A stretch of DNA of 64,000 nucleotides from CAWBLP01 sp963789495 (GTDB taxonomy: Bacteria > Pseudomonadota > Alphaproteobacteria > Acetobacterales > Acetobacteraceae): assembly GCA_963789495.1 (NCBI GenBank), contig CAWBLP010000014.1, positions 124,001-188,000 of the forward strand. The letters are read 5' to 3'. Positions 1 through 8,577 of the stretch are shown here, piece by piece (the stretch's first letter is position 1; each line of letters begins with the position of its first letter). The position numbers and the translations under genes are program-made. The notes beneath the pieces are model-generated. The model had not been told where the DNA came from, made no database searches, and was given only the letters and a program-made list of their open reading frames with translations.

Positions 1-64
1 GTCGCACCAGACGTGATAGATGTCCACCTCATGCCTCCGTCTCGCAGGGCAGGCGCTGCAGCGC

Positions 65-514
65 TCAGACCAGTGCGCAGAATGCCACGCCGAACAGCAC
101 CGCGTGAACGGCGTGACCCGCTTCCCACTGGTTGCGGGACGCCGTCCAGTCCGGCGGCAGCGTCGTCGCCGTCCATCCATTCAACCGCGTGTTCATCGGC
201 GATACCACGCTGAACCACGCGATCAGCCCGATAGAGGTGCTGATTGCCGCGACCAGCACCAGCCTGCCGACGCGGCGCAGGCCGCGCAGCATCACCACCA
301 GCACCCAGGCCAGCACGATCGCGGCGGATTCGACCCCTGCCGCAAACGGACCGAATGCGATGTAAAGATGATGCTGAACGGTGAGCCAGGCCGGCCCATC
401 CAGCGTCAGCTTGCCCGGCAGTTCCAAGACATGCGCGAAGGCGAGACTGAAGATCAGTGTCACCAACACCAGATCGGCGAACAGCAATGCCCGCAGACGC
501 GTCGATCGCGCCAT
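65..514 (-). CDS. DUF1772 (anthrone oxygenase-like) membrane protein
   Basis: A 149-residue integral membrane protein of the DUF1772 family. An early FAHVLELPGKL motif and a late segment with N..W..R..WE.GH character (SRNQWEAGH) match that family, and about four hydrophobic segments are visible. I chose the ATG at 514 because a GAGGAG ribosome site sits just upstream; the open frame extends further but its extra N-terminus looks non-coding. The biochemical role of bacterial members is not established; some relatives are annotated as anthrone oxygenases. It lies on the same strand as the methyltransferase upstream, with a gap of about 120 bases. Confidence 0.75.
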   Translation of the reverse strand: MARSTRLRALLFADLVLVTLIFSLAFAHVLELPGKLTLDGPAWLTVQHHLYIAFGPFAAGVESAAIVLAWVLVVMLRGLRRVGRLVLVAAISTSIGLIAWFSVVSPMNTRLNGWTATTLPPDWTASRNQWEAGHAVHAVLFGVAFCALV

Positions 515-631
515 GACGCACTCTCCTCTGTCATGGTCGACGCAGGGAATCGCGCATGACGGCGCGGCGCACAGGACCAATGGTCGGCGCGCCGGCGGTC
601 CATTCACGGCATGGCGCGAGACCGCGCGCGA

Positions 632-1447
632 TCAGCGCTTCACTGCGGATGCCACGATCGCCGCGATCGGCAGCGCGAGGCCGGTGTCGTCGCGCCACGT
701 GGCGGCATGGGTTTCAATATCCGCCAGGATCGCCGGCATGGCCGCCGGCGTCTGAGCGTCGATCATCGCGGCCATCCGCGCCGTACCGGCCCGCAGCGCC
801 GCCACCAGCGATGCCGCGTCGGCATGCCGCCAGATCCGACGTTCCAGCCGCGTCTCCGCGTCGACAAAGCCTGCCTCCTGCAAAGCCTCGACGCAGCGCT
901 GCGCGGAGCCCAACCCGCCACCAGGTGCGGGTGCAGAGGACGCCGCGGGGTCGCCGTGCCGGCCCACCGCATCGAACAACAACTGCCACGCGAGATTCTC
1001 GGCTGGTTCCGCCCAGGCGGTGAAGGCGAAGCGGCCGTTACCGCGCAGCGCGCGCAGCGCCTGCTGCAGTGCCAGCGCCGGTCGCGGCACGTGGTGAATG
1101 CCGAAATTGGAGACCACGGCATCGAAGATTGCTGGAGCGAAGGGCAACGCCTCCGCATCGCCCTGATGATATGCAATCCCCGGATGCGCAGACCGCGCCA
1201 CCGCCAGCATCGCTGAGGAGAAATCCAGCCCGGTCGCAACCGCGCCGCGTGCCACCGCACGCGCCGCAACGTGACCATGGCCGCAGGCAACGTCCAGCAC
1301 CTGCATGCCGGCCGTCAGTCCCACCGCATCCAGCAGCACATCGATGAACAGACTGGTGGCAGTCGCGAAGGCGTGCGGATAGGCGGATGCGGCGTTCTGC
1401 CAGCGCGCGTGCTCAAACACACGCACTGCTTCGGGATCGAACACCAT
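632..1447 (-). CDS. Class I SAM-dependent methyltransferase
   Basis: A 271-residue soluble methyltransferase. Motif I (DVACGHGHVA, about residues 52-61) is the SAM-binding glycine loop. It is followed by the acidic strand end (TGLDFS), a GDAEALPF motif II region and a FGIHHV post-motif, the order of the Methyltransf_11/UbiE-like fold. The substrate cannot be read from sequence. The stop of the VOC gene upstream lies only 8 bases before this start, so the two probably form one transcript. Confidence 0.85.
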   Translation of the reverse strand: MVFDPEAVRVFEHARWQNAASAYPHAFATATSLFIDVLLDAVGLTAGMQVLDVACGHGHVAARAVARGAVATGLDFSSAMLAVARSAHPGIAYHQGDAEALPFAPAIFDAVVSNFGIHHVPRPALALQQALRALRGNGRFAFTAWAEPAENLAWQLLFDAVGRHGDPAASSAPAPGGGLGSAQRCVEALQEAGFVDAETRLERRIWRHADAASLVAALRAGTARMAAMIDAQTPAAMPAILADIETHAATWRDDTGLALPIAAIVASAVKR

Positions 1448-1455
1448 AACCGCTT

Positions 1456-1944
1456 CTAGGCTGAAACCGGCACCGGGAAGACCTTGTCCAGTGTCTCCGG
1501 ACGCATGATCTGGGCGTATTCCGCCACCATGTCGGGAGTGGCGACCTCCACCATCAAGCGATTCTCGATCCAGAATTCGATGACATGGAAGACCGGCGGC
1601 TGACCCGGGGCGCCACGTCCGAACATGCGCGTGCGCCAGCCCTCCCGATCGCCGATGCGCTGGACCGATTCGCGGTCGAGCGGCACCGACAGCAGCAGGT
1701 GAAACGGCACGTGCGAGGGCGCGGCGTCGTGCGCCGCAATCACCTGAGAATCGCCGCTTCCCGGTTGCAGCACCACGGTTTCGGGATACACCTCGATCAT
1801 CGAGCCGTGCTCGTCACCGCTGACCGCCATGAACGAGTCCGCGATGCCGCCAGGGAACGGATAGGCTCGGCCGTTCATCAGTTCCGCCAGCACCACAGCG
1901 ACGTGCCGTGGATCCCGCGCGGCGATCGAGACATGGTGGATCAT
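1456..1944 (-). CDS. VOC/glyoxalase-fold protein
   Basis: A 162-residue protein. It opens with the strand MIHHVSIAARDP typical of the vicinal oxygen chelate fold and carries a later paired segment (FHVIEFWIENRLMVEVAT) where a second metal-ligand set would lie. I chose the start at 1944 rather than the longer open frame because translation from here begins directly with the first VOC strand. Function within the superfamily (dioxygenase, isomerase, binding protein) is not resolved. It is first in a two-gene unit with the methyltransferase and divergent from the MFS gene at 2111. Confidence 0.65.
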   Translation of the reverse strand: MIHHVSIAARDPRHVAVVLAELMNGRAYPFPGGIADSFMAVSGDEHGSMIEVYPETVVLQPGSGDSQVIAAHDAAPSHVPFHLLLSVPLDRESVQRIGDREGWRTRMFGRGAPGQPPVFHVIEFWIENRLMVEVATPDMVAEYAQIMRPETLDKVFPVPVSA

Positions 1945-2110
1945 CTGCCACACCCCCAAACAATTATGCGAGGAGTTTACCCGTTTTCCCCGGATTCGAC
2001 CACAACCCGGCATGGGACGCCATCGCGCCGCATTAATCCCGTTGCAACGGCAATCAGGTCTGATAGAGGCAGGTGCAGGGATGCGTCACCGACAATACCG
2101 CGGGAGACAT

Positions 2111-3277
2111 ATGAAACACACTCCTTGGTTGATGCTTACGGTCCTGGTGGTCGTGCGCACTGCACTTGGGGTGCAATTTCAGAGCATCGGCAGTCTCGGG
2201 CCGTCGTTGGTCGAGCATCTTGCGATCGACTATGCCGCCCTGGGCATGCTGATCGGCGCCTATCATTTCCCTGGAGTTTTCGTCGCACTCCCGATCGGAT
2301 GGCTGAATGCGCGATTCGGCGATCGACGTCTGGCATTGACCGCGTTGGCGCTGATGACGCTGGGCGCAGCCGGCCTGGCTGTGGCACCGCGCTTCGGTAT
2401 TGCGATGGTGGCGCGCATCGTCGGAGGCATCGGCGCGTCCGGGCTGAACACGGTGCTGACGAAAATGGCGATGGACCGGTTCACCGGTTCTGCCCTGACC
2501 CTGGCCATCGGCTTTCTGATGGGTGCCTGGCCGCTGGGCCAGGGCCTGGCGCTGATGACATTGCCCGCCATCGCCGCGGCAACCAACTGGCGCGTCGCCC
2601 TCGGCGCCACCGCCCTGCTATGCGGCATCGGATTCATCGCGTTGGCGATCCTGCTGCCGCGGGACGAGACGGTCGCCGCGGTACCGCAGCGGCACCGGCT
2701 GAACGCGGGGGAAACCGCGCCCCTGCTGGCCGCCGCCATGACCTGGGCTGGCTTCAATGCCGCAATGACCATCGTGCTGGGCTTCGCTCCCGCTTATTTT
2801 GTGCGGCAGGGCATGAGTTCCGCCGCCGCCGGGCCGTTGGTCAGCCTCATGAGCCTGCCTTTGATTCCGCTGATCCCGTTGGGTGGATGGCTGAGCCGGT
2901 TCACCCGTTGGCCCTTGCGGACAATCGCCGGCTTTCTGGTTGCGATCCTGGTGACGGTGGTGCTCCTGCCGCACGCCACCGCACCCGGCCCGGTGCTGCT
3001 GTTGCTGTTGGGCGCCATGATGGGCACGCCGGTGGCGTTGATGATGGCGATGCCCGCGCAGGTGCTGGCGCCGGAAAGCCGAGCGATCGGCATGGGGCTG
3101 TTCTACCTGGTGTTCAACGCCAACGTCGCCGTGCTGCCGACCGTTGCCGGCTGGTCGCGCGACATGACAGGCCTGCCGCGCGCACCCTTCTACGTCGCCG
3201 CCGCCTGTCTTCTGAGCGCATTGCTCGCATTGGCATTCTACGCCGCCATCCGACGCCCACCCGCAGCGGATGGCTGA
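2111..3277 (+). CDS. MFS transporter, CynX/NimT-like
   Basis: A 388-residue, 12-helix major facilitator protein of the inner membrane. The loop between helices 2 and 3 reads GWLNARFGDRRL, a variant of MFS motif A (G.L.DR.G.R). The short length with almost no cytoplasmic insert resembles CynX/NimT-type carriers, whose substrates include cyanate and nitroimidazoles; the substrate here is unknown. The start at 2111 follows a GGGAGA site, and the upstream part of the open frame is probably untranslated. It converges on the asparaginase gene with 6 bases between the stops. Confidence 0.8.
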   Translation: MKHTPWLMLTVLVVVRTALGVQFQSIGSLGPSLVEHLAIDYAALGMLIGAYHFPGVFVALPIGWLNARFGDRRLALTALALMTLGAAGLAVAPRFGIAMVARIVGGIGASGLNTVLTKMAMDRFTGSALTLAIGFLMGAWPLGQGLALMTLPAIAAATNWRVALGATALLCGIGFIALAILLPRDETVAAVPQRHRLNAGETAPLLAAAMTWAGFNAAMTIVLGFAPAYFVRQGMSSAAAGPLVSLMSLPLIPLIPLGGWLSRFTRWPLRTIAGFLVAILVTVVLLPHATAPGPVLLLLLGAMMGTPVALMMAMPAQVLAPESRAIGMGLFYLVFNANVAVLPTVAGWSRDMTGLPRAPFYVAAACLLSALLALAFYAAIRRPPAADG

Positions 3278-3283
3278 GCGTGC

Positions 3284-4282
3284 CTAATAGGTGCGAAATA
3301 TCCTTGCGATCTCGTTGCGATCCTGGGTGATGGTCAGCGCCAATGACAACAGAATGCGCGCCTTCTGCGGGTTGAGATTATCGGCGATGAGGAACCCGGC
3401 ATCGGCCAGCCGGGTGCCGCGGAATGTGCGCCCCCTGCCGGCCCGGGTGGACTGAACGATGACGATATCCTTGGCAGCGGCTTCTTTCAGTGCCGCGAAA
3501 TCCCCCGGTGGCGCGAACCCCGGCGCGAACCCGGCGGATACGATACCGCGCGCACCCGCTGCGATGAACGCCCGCACCGCCGCGCCATCCGCACCGGTAT
3601 AGGCATAGGCAATGTCCACCCGCGGCAACGCATCCAGCCCGCGAATGTCGAACTCCGTGGCCGGCGCAGTGCGGCGCAGCGGACGGCGATAGAATGCCAC
3701 CGCATCGCCATCGGCGTGACCCAGCACACCGAAATCCGGTGTGCGGAACGTTTGCAGCCGCATGGTCGAAGTCTTGGTAACCTCGCGCGCCGCGTGGATC
3801 TCGTCGTTCAGCAGCGCCAGCACGCCCATGCCGCGCGCATCGGGACTGGCGGCAACGCGGATCGCATTCACCAGGTTCAGCCCGGCGTCGGTGGACAGTG
3901 CGCTGGAGGGTCGTTGCGACCCCACCAGCACCACCGGCACCGAGACTTTCATCGTCAGGTTCAGTGCGTAGGCGGTCTCCTCCAGCGTCGCTGTACCGTG
4001 GCCGATGACGATGCCGGCGAGATCCGGATGCTCGGCCACCAGCCGGTCGCACAGCAGCACCAGCGCCTTCCAGTCCGCGAAATCGATGTTGGGGCTGGGT
4101 ATGTTTCGATATCGGATCGGCAGCACCTCCGCCACCTGCGCCACCTCGGGGAAGCGTTCCACGATCTCGTCGGCGTGCATGACCTTGCCGGTGGCGCCGT
4201 AGTTCTGCAGGTCCAGCGGTCCCTGCCCGACCGAGGCGATGGTGCCGCCGGTCCCGACGAACGCGACCTTCGGCCTGCTCAT
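3284..4282 (-). CDS. L-asparaginase family protein
   Basis: A 332-residue type I/II-like asparaginase, which would hydrolyse L-asparagine or related amides. The N-terminal FVGTGGTIAS motif (about residues 9-18) carries the first catalytic threonine, and the second signature IVIGHGTATLEETAYAL carries the Thr-Asp/Glu pair in slightly altered form (usually HGTDT). The start ATG overlaps the TGA of the amidase upstream by 4 bases (ATGA), so translation is probably coupled. No clear signal peptide is seen, which suggests a cytoplasmic enzyme. The HGTAT in place of HGTDT replaces a residue normally conserved in asparaginases, so the true substrate could differ. Confidence 0.85.
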   Translation of the reverse strand: MSRPKVAFVGTGGTIASVGQGPLDLQNYGATGKVMHADEIVERFPEVAQVAEVLPIRYRNIPSPNIDFADWKALVLLCDRLVAEHPDLAGIVIGHGTATLEETAYALNLTMKVSVPVVLVGSQRPSSALSTDAGLNLVNAIRVAASPDARGMGVLALLNDEIHAAREVTKTSTMRLQTFRTPDFGVLGHADGDAVAFYRRPLRRTAPATEFDIRGLDALPRVDIAYAYTGADGAAVRAFIAAGARGIVSAGFAPGFAPPGDFAALKEAAAKDIVIVQSTRAGRGRTFRGTRLADAGFLIADNLNPQKARILLSLALTITQDRNEIARIFRTY

Positions 4283-5727
4283 ACCAGCGTCACTCCGGCC
4301 GGTTCCGCCGTCTCCACGATCGATGGCCGACGCGTGTGCCAATCCGTGTCGCGCTGATACGCGTCCGCGACCTGCAACACGCGCGCTTCGGCGAACGGAC
4401 GGCCGGCAATCTGCAGGCCGATGGGGCAGGAATTCGGATCGAACCCGCAATTCACGCTGACCGCGGGCAGGCCGAGATAATTGAACGGCCGTGTATTGGC
4501 CGACACCGCCATGAATTTGTGCTCGGTTCCCGGCGGGCCATGATCGATATCGGTTTCCGCCAGCGTGGGCAGGCAGGTGCGGATGGTCGGCGTCACCAGC
4601 ACGTCCACCGACCCGAACACCGCGCGTGCGAACTGCCGAAGGATCGGCCCGCGGCGGCTGAGCGATTCGATGTAGTAGGACGCCGGGATCGCGTAACCGG
4701 GATAGATGCGGCCGCTGATATGCACGCCGTAGTCATGCGCGTTCGTGCGCATCCACTGCGCATGGATGGCGGCTGCCTCGACGCGGGAAATGATGCTCTG
4801 ATAAGTGGCGACCGCGTCCATCAGTGGCAGCGTGATCCGTTGCACAATCGCGCCGCGTGCGGCGAGCACCTCCAGCGCCTGCTCCATCGCCGCCTGCACG
4901 GGTGCATCCACGCCATCGAGGAAATACGTGGTTGGCACGCCGATGCGCAGGCCGCGGAGATCGCCATCCAGCGCATCTTCATAGTCCGGCACAGGCAGTT
5001 GCGCGCAGGTGGGATCGCGCGGATCGGCGCCGGCGATCACCGTCATGATGCGCGCGCAATCCCGCGCCGTGCGTGCCAGCGGCCCGACATTATCCGCCGA
5101 GAAAGACAGCGGCATCACGCCCGCGCGCGACACCCGGGTTTGTGTCGGCTTGATACCGGTCACGCCGCAGGCAGCTGCCGGCAGTCGGATGGAGCCGCCG
5201 GTATCCGAGCCGAGCGCTGCGTAGTTGCAATGTGCGGCGACAGAGGCGCCGGAACCGGAGGAAGAGCCACCGGTGATGTATGGCAAGTTCCATGGATTGT
5301 GGCAGTCGCCGAACGCGCGATTGTGACCGGTGGGATTCTGCGCGAATTCCGCCATGTTGAGGCCACCGAACGTATAGGCACCGGCAGCGGCGAATCGCTC
5401 GATCACCGTCGCAGTGACGGTCGGGCGGAAATCGCGGCGCAGCGCCGAACCGCAGGTGGAAAGCTTGCCCGCCTGGTAGTACATGTCCTTGTGCGCCAGT
5501 GGCACGCCATGCAACGGGCCCAAGGGGGCTTTCTGCTGCACGGCGCGATCCGCTGCGTGCGCGGCCTGTTCGGCGCCCTCGTGATCCAGCCAGATCACGG
5601 CATTCAATGCCGGATTGACCGCTTCCATTCGCGCCCACAGGGCATTGAGCAATTCGATCGAAGTCGCTTGGCCGGTGCGCACCGCATCGGCGGCTTCGAC
5701 CAGTGTCAGATCGGCGAGGTTGGTCAT
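4279..5727 (-). CDS. Amidase signature (AS) family amidase, GatA/AtzE-like
   Basis: A 482-residue amidase with the Ser-cisSer-Lys triad visible: Lys in PLAHKDMY (about residue 80), the cis-Ser and nucleophile-Ser region in GGSSSGSGASVAAH, and GSDTGGSIRLPAA. Family members hydrolyse carboxamides or act as GatA and AtzE subunits. It sits between a tiny GatC/AtzG-like protein (gap 3 bases) and an asparaginase (4-base overlap). That arrangement suggests the small protein is its partner subunit and that released amides or ammonia are the shared theme. No GatB is nearby, so a role in transamidation of tRNA is unlikely. Confidence 0.9.
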   Translation of the reverse strand: MTNLADLTLVEAADAVRTGQATSIELLNALWARMEAVNPALNAVIWLDHEGAEQAAHAADRAVQQKAPLGPLHGVPLAHKDMYYQAGKLSTCGSALRRDFRPTVTATVIERFAAAGAYTFGGLNMAEFAQNPTGHNRAFGDCHNPWNLPYITGGSSSGSGASVAAHCNYAALGSDTGGSIRLPAAACGVTGIKPTQTRVSRAGVMPLSFSADNVGPLARTARDCARIMTVIAGADPRDPTCAQLPVPDYEDALDGDLRGLRIGVPTTYFLDGVDAPVQAAMEQALEVLAARGAIVQRITLPLMDAVATYQSIISRVEAAAIHAQWMRTNAHDYGVHISGRIYPGYAIPASYYIESLSRRGPILRQFARAVFGSVDVLVTPTIRTCLPTLAETDIDHGPPGTEHKFMAVSANTRPFNYLGLPAVSVNCGFDPNSCPIGLQIAGRPFAEARVLQVADAYQRDTDWHTRRPSIVETAEPAGVTLV

Positions 5728-5730
5728 GGA

Positions 5731-5928
5731 TTACGACTCCCGCGTCTCGAGCAGAGCCGCTTCGAAGCTGGCTGGTTCATCCTCGAACACCAGCGTGCCG
5801 CGCAGCGCCTCGAATGCGCGGATTGTCTCCACAAGATCGGCCGCCATCCGCCGCGCAGGCTCGTTCGGCGCAGCGATGCCGTGCCATCGCGCGATCGTTT
5901 GCTCAATCTCAGCCAGGAACGGGTCCAT
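5731..5928 (-). CDS. Small AtzG/GatC-like amidase partner protein
   Basis: A 65-residue protein starting at the ATG at 5928, preceded by a GGAG site; the longer open frame upstream overlaps the divergent MFS gene and was discarded. It has no membrane segment. It reads as two amphipathic helices followed by a tail with FEDEPASFEAALL. Size, shape and position directly before an amidase-signature gene resemble AtzG (DUF4089) and GatC, which wrap around their amidase partners. This is an inference from context and form; I see no diagnostic motif. TAA is followed 3 bases later by the amidase ATG. Confidence 0.65.
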   Translation of the reverse strand: MDPFLAEIEQTIARWHGIAAPNEPARRMAADLVETIRAFEALRGTLVFEDEPASFEAALLETRES

Positions 5929-6063
5929 TTTGATCTCCACGACACGTGCCGACAGTATGGCAACAGATGCGGAGTTGAGTGCAATGCCGAATTCCATCGT
6001 CATGCGTGGTCGCCCTCGGTGCATGGGCCCCGGAACGTTGTCGCAGCCGGCAGTAATGCGGTC

Positions 6064-7524
6064 ATGAGCGGAGCGGCGACGCCGCCATCCGCGGCGGATA
6101 CTTTCGAAACCGATATTCCCGCGCGGCTCGACCGCCTGCCGTGGAGCCGCTTCCATTGGCTGGTGGTCTGCGCCCTGGGCATTGCCTGGATTCTTGACGG
6201 GTTGGAGGTGACCATCGTCGGATCCCTGTCCGGTGCACTGACGGAAAGTCCCACTCTGCATCTGACAGGCCAGCAGATCGGGCTGGCGGCGAGCGCGTAT
6301 CTGATCGGTGCCGTCGGCGGCGCGCTGTTCTTCGGCTGGCTTACCGATCGGATGGGGCGCAAGAAACTATTCAGCGTCACCGTGCTGGTATACCTGCTGG
6401 CGACGATCGCCTGCGGGCTGTCCTGGGATTTCTGGTCGTTCGCATTCTTCCGCCTGCTGACCGGGGCCGGGATTGGCGGCGAATACGCCGCAGTGAACGC
6501 GACCATCCAGGAACTGATCCCGGCACGCCGCCGCGGCTTCACCGACCTGGTGATCAACGGCAGCTTCTGGGTCGGCGCCGCATTGGGTGCGCTGGGCGCA
6601 CTGGTCGTGCTGGATCCGGCCATCATGCCATCCGAAATCGGCTGGCGCGCTGCCTTCATCATTGGCGGTGTGCTTGGCTTCATCGTCCTGCTGCTGCGTC
6701 GCTTCCTGCCGGAAAGCCCGCGTTGGCTGATGACGCACGGCCATCCCGAGGAAGCCGAACGCGTGGTACGCAGCATTGAGGAGCGCGTGGAACGCGAAAC
6801 CGGCACCCCCTTGCCGCCCACGCCGAACTACACACTGCGCCTGCGCACCGACATCGATTCGTGGTTCGGCGCCGGCGCACGCGCGCTGTTCACGCAGTAT
6901 CGGCGCCGCACGCTGCTGGGCGTGTCGCTGATGGCCGCACAGGCCTTCTGCTACAACGCGGTGTTCTTCACCTACGCGCTGATCCTGACGAAGTTCTACG
7001 GCATCGCCTCCGCCAGCGTCGGGCTGTTCATCCTGCCGTTCGCGCTGGGCAATTTCCTCGGTCCTCTGCTGCTTGGGCGTCTGTTCGACACACTCGGCCG
7101 GCGCATCATGATCACCACCACCTACGCCCTTTCCGGCATCCTGATGGCTATTACCGGCTGGCTGTTCACCCTCGGCGTGCTGGACGCTGTGCAACAGACC
7201 GCCGCATGGACGGTGATCTTCTTCGTCGCCTCCGCCGCCGCGAGCTCCGCCTACCTCACCGTGGGCGAGAATTTCCCACTGGAGATGCGCGCCATCGCCA
7301 TTGCCCTGTTCTACGCGTTCGGCACCGGTGTCGGCGGTGTCGCGGGACCGGCCTTGTTCGGTGCGCTGATCGACACAGGATCCCGCGTATCGATCATGTA
7401 TGGCTATCTGCTCGGCGGCGGACTGATGGTGGCCGCCGCAATCCTGGCCTACCTGCTCGCCAACAACGCTGAACGCCGGTCACTGGAGGAGATCGCACCG
7501 CCATTGTCCGCCGTCATTGAATGA
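6064..7524 (+). CDS. MFS permease, sugar/metabolite:proton symporter type
   Basis: A 486-residue 12-helix transporter. Motif A between helices 2 and 3 is GWLTDRMGRKKLF, and the sequence PESPRWLM after helix 6 is the sugar-porter family signature; a long central loop follows. Relatives carry sugars or aromatic/organic acids with protons. The open frame runs about 1.7 kb further upstream, but that portion is antisense to the amidase and lacks any domain. I set the start at the ATG at 6064, where the protein-like sequence begins, although its ribosome site is weak. It is divergent from the amidase operon and may import that operon's substrate. Confidence 0.85.
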   Translation: MSGAATPPSAADTFETDIPARLDRLPWSRFHWLVVCALGIAWILDGLEVTIVGSLSGALTESPTLHLTGQQIGLAASAYLIGAVGGALFFGWLTDRMGRKKLFSVTVLVYLLATIACGLSWDFWSFAFFRLLTGAGIGGEYAAVNATIQELIPARRRGFTDLVINGSFWVGAALGALGALVVLDPAIMPSEIGWRAAFIIGGVLGFIVLLLRRFLPESPRWLMTHGHPEEAERVVRSIEERVERETGTPLPPTPNYTLRLRTDIDSWFGAGARALFTQYRRRTLLGVSLMAAQAFCYNAVFFTYALILTKFYGIASASVGLFILPFALGNFLGPLLLGRLFDTLGRRIMITTTYALSGILMAITGWLFTLGVLDAVQQTAAWTVIFFVASAAASSAYLTVGENFPLEMRAIAIALFYAFGTGVGGVAGPALFGALIDTGSRVSIMYGYLLGGGLMVAAAILAYLLANNAERRSLEEIAPPLSAVIE

Positions 7525-7529
7525 TCCGT

Positions 7530-8474
7530 TCAGCGCTGGCTTTGCCGCGACATCAGTTGCAGCAAAGCCAGCAGCCTGGCGTCACGCTCCTGCGCCAGTT
7601 CCGCGATACCGCGTCCATGCGCTTCTGCCGTGACGCCGTCGATGATCTGGCGGCACGCATCTTCCGTCAGCGCGGGCGTCGTCATCGTGCTCCACCAGGT
7701 TTCGAAGGCCGGCTTGAACTGCTGCAGCAGATGCGTCATGCCGCCGTCGCCACCGCCGAGGTGAAATGTCATGTGCGGTCCGAAGATCGCCCAACGCAGG
7801 CCGGGACCGGCAGTGATCGCAGTATCCACATCCTCCACACTGGCGAGCCCATCCAACACCGCGCTGACGGCCTCCCGCCACAAGGCGGCCTGCAGACGAT
7901 TGGCGAGATGTCCCGCCGCTTCCTTGCGGATATGGATCGGCTGCTTGCCGATATGACGATAGAAATCGAGGCACCAGCGCACGGTTTCCGGCGCGGTCTG
8001 CTTGCCGCCTACCACTTCCACCAGCGGAATCAGATGCGGCGGGTTGAACGGATGGCCGATCGCCATGCGCGGCGCGGCGTGCAGCCCATCCTGCATCTCG
8101 CTCATGATCAGGCCTGATGTGCTCGATGCCAGGATCGCGTCCGCCGGCAACACGGCGTCGATCTCCGCATACAGGGCACGCTTGATCGCCATCCGCTCGG
8201 GCGCGTTCTCCTGCACGAACTGGGCGTCGCGCACCGCATCCGGCGCCACGGCGACAAAGCGCCAGGCATCGGGCGTCGCATCAGCCGCCATGTCGAGCTG
8301 CCGCAACGTCGGCCAGGCATTGTCGACAAAGCGCGCGACAGAGTCCTTCGCAGCGGGGTTCGGATCCCAAACCGTCACCTGCAGGCCGCGGGCGAGAAAC
8401 CATGCGACCCAGCTTGCACCGATCGTGCCGGCACCCAGCACCGCAGCACGCGTCACCTCGGTCGGTTGCACCAT
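7530..8474 (-). CDS. 3-hydroxyacyl-CoA dehydrogenase / L-carnitine dehydrogenase-like
   Basis: A 314-residue NAD-dependent dehydrogenase. The N-terminal Rossmann loop is AAVLGAGTIGASWVAWFLARG with GxGxxG, and GHPFNPPHLIPLVEVVGG (about residues 137-154) carries the catalytic His of the HCDH family. A single C-terminal domain after it gives the length expected of L-carnitine 3-dehydrogenase or lambda-crystallin-type enzymes, shorter than fatty-acid-oxidation fusions. An AGGAG site precedes the ATG. It is divergent from a MaoC-type hydratase gene across about 100 bases. Together they suggest oxidation of a short hydroxy acid or hydroxyacyl-CoA, but carnitine as substrate is not proven. Confidence 0.85.
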   Translation of the reverse strand: MVQPTEVTRAAVLGAGTIGASWVAWFLARGLQVTVWDPNPAAKDSVARFVDNAWPTLRQLDMAADATPDAWRFVAVAPDAVRDAQFVQENAPERMAIKRALYAEIDAVLPADAILASSTSGLIMSEMQDGLHAAPRMAIGHPFNPPHLIPLVEVVGGKQTAPETVRWCLDFYRHIGKQPIHIRKEAAGHLANRLQAALWREAVSAVLDGLASVEDVDTAITAGPGLRWAIFGPHMTFHLGGGDGGMTHLLQQFKPAFETWWSTMTTPALTEDACRQIIDGVTAEAHGRGIAELAQERDARLLALLQLMSRQSQR

Positions 8475-8577
8475 CGCGGTTCTCCTGTATGGCTGTGCGA
8501 CCCTGGTGTAAAACTGCCGCCGGTCGCAGGGTCAAGCAGGGCGGCGACGCGGATTCACGCCCTGGAGTCAGGCACCA

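Noticed and set aside
1..64. A possible gene at the left edge
   Set aside because: The first 64 bases show no start, stop or motif I can use; a gene may enter from outside, but I cannot support it.
4336..6063. The upstream part of a 1062-codon plus-strand open frame
   Set aside because: It is antisense to the amidase operon and has no domain or protein-like composition; the real MFS gene starts at 6064.
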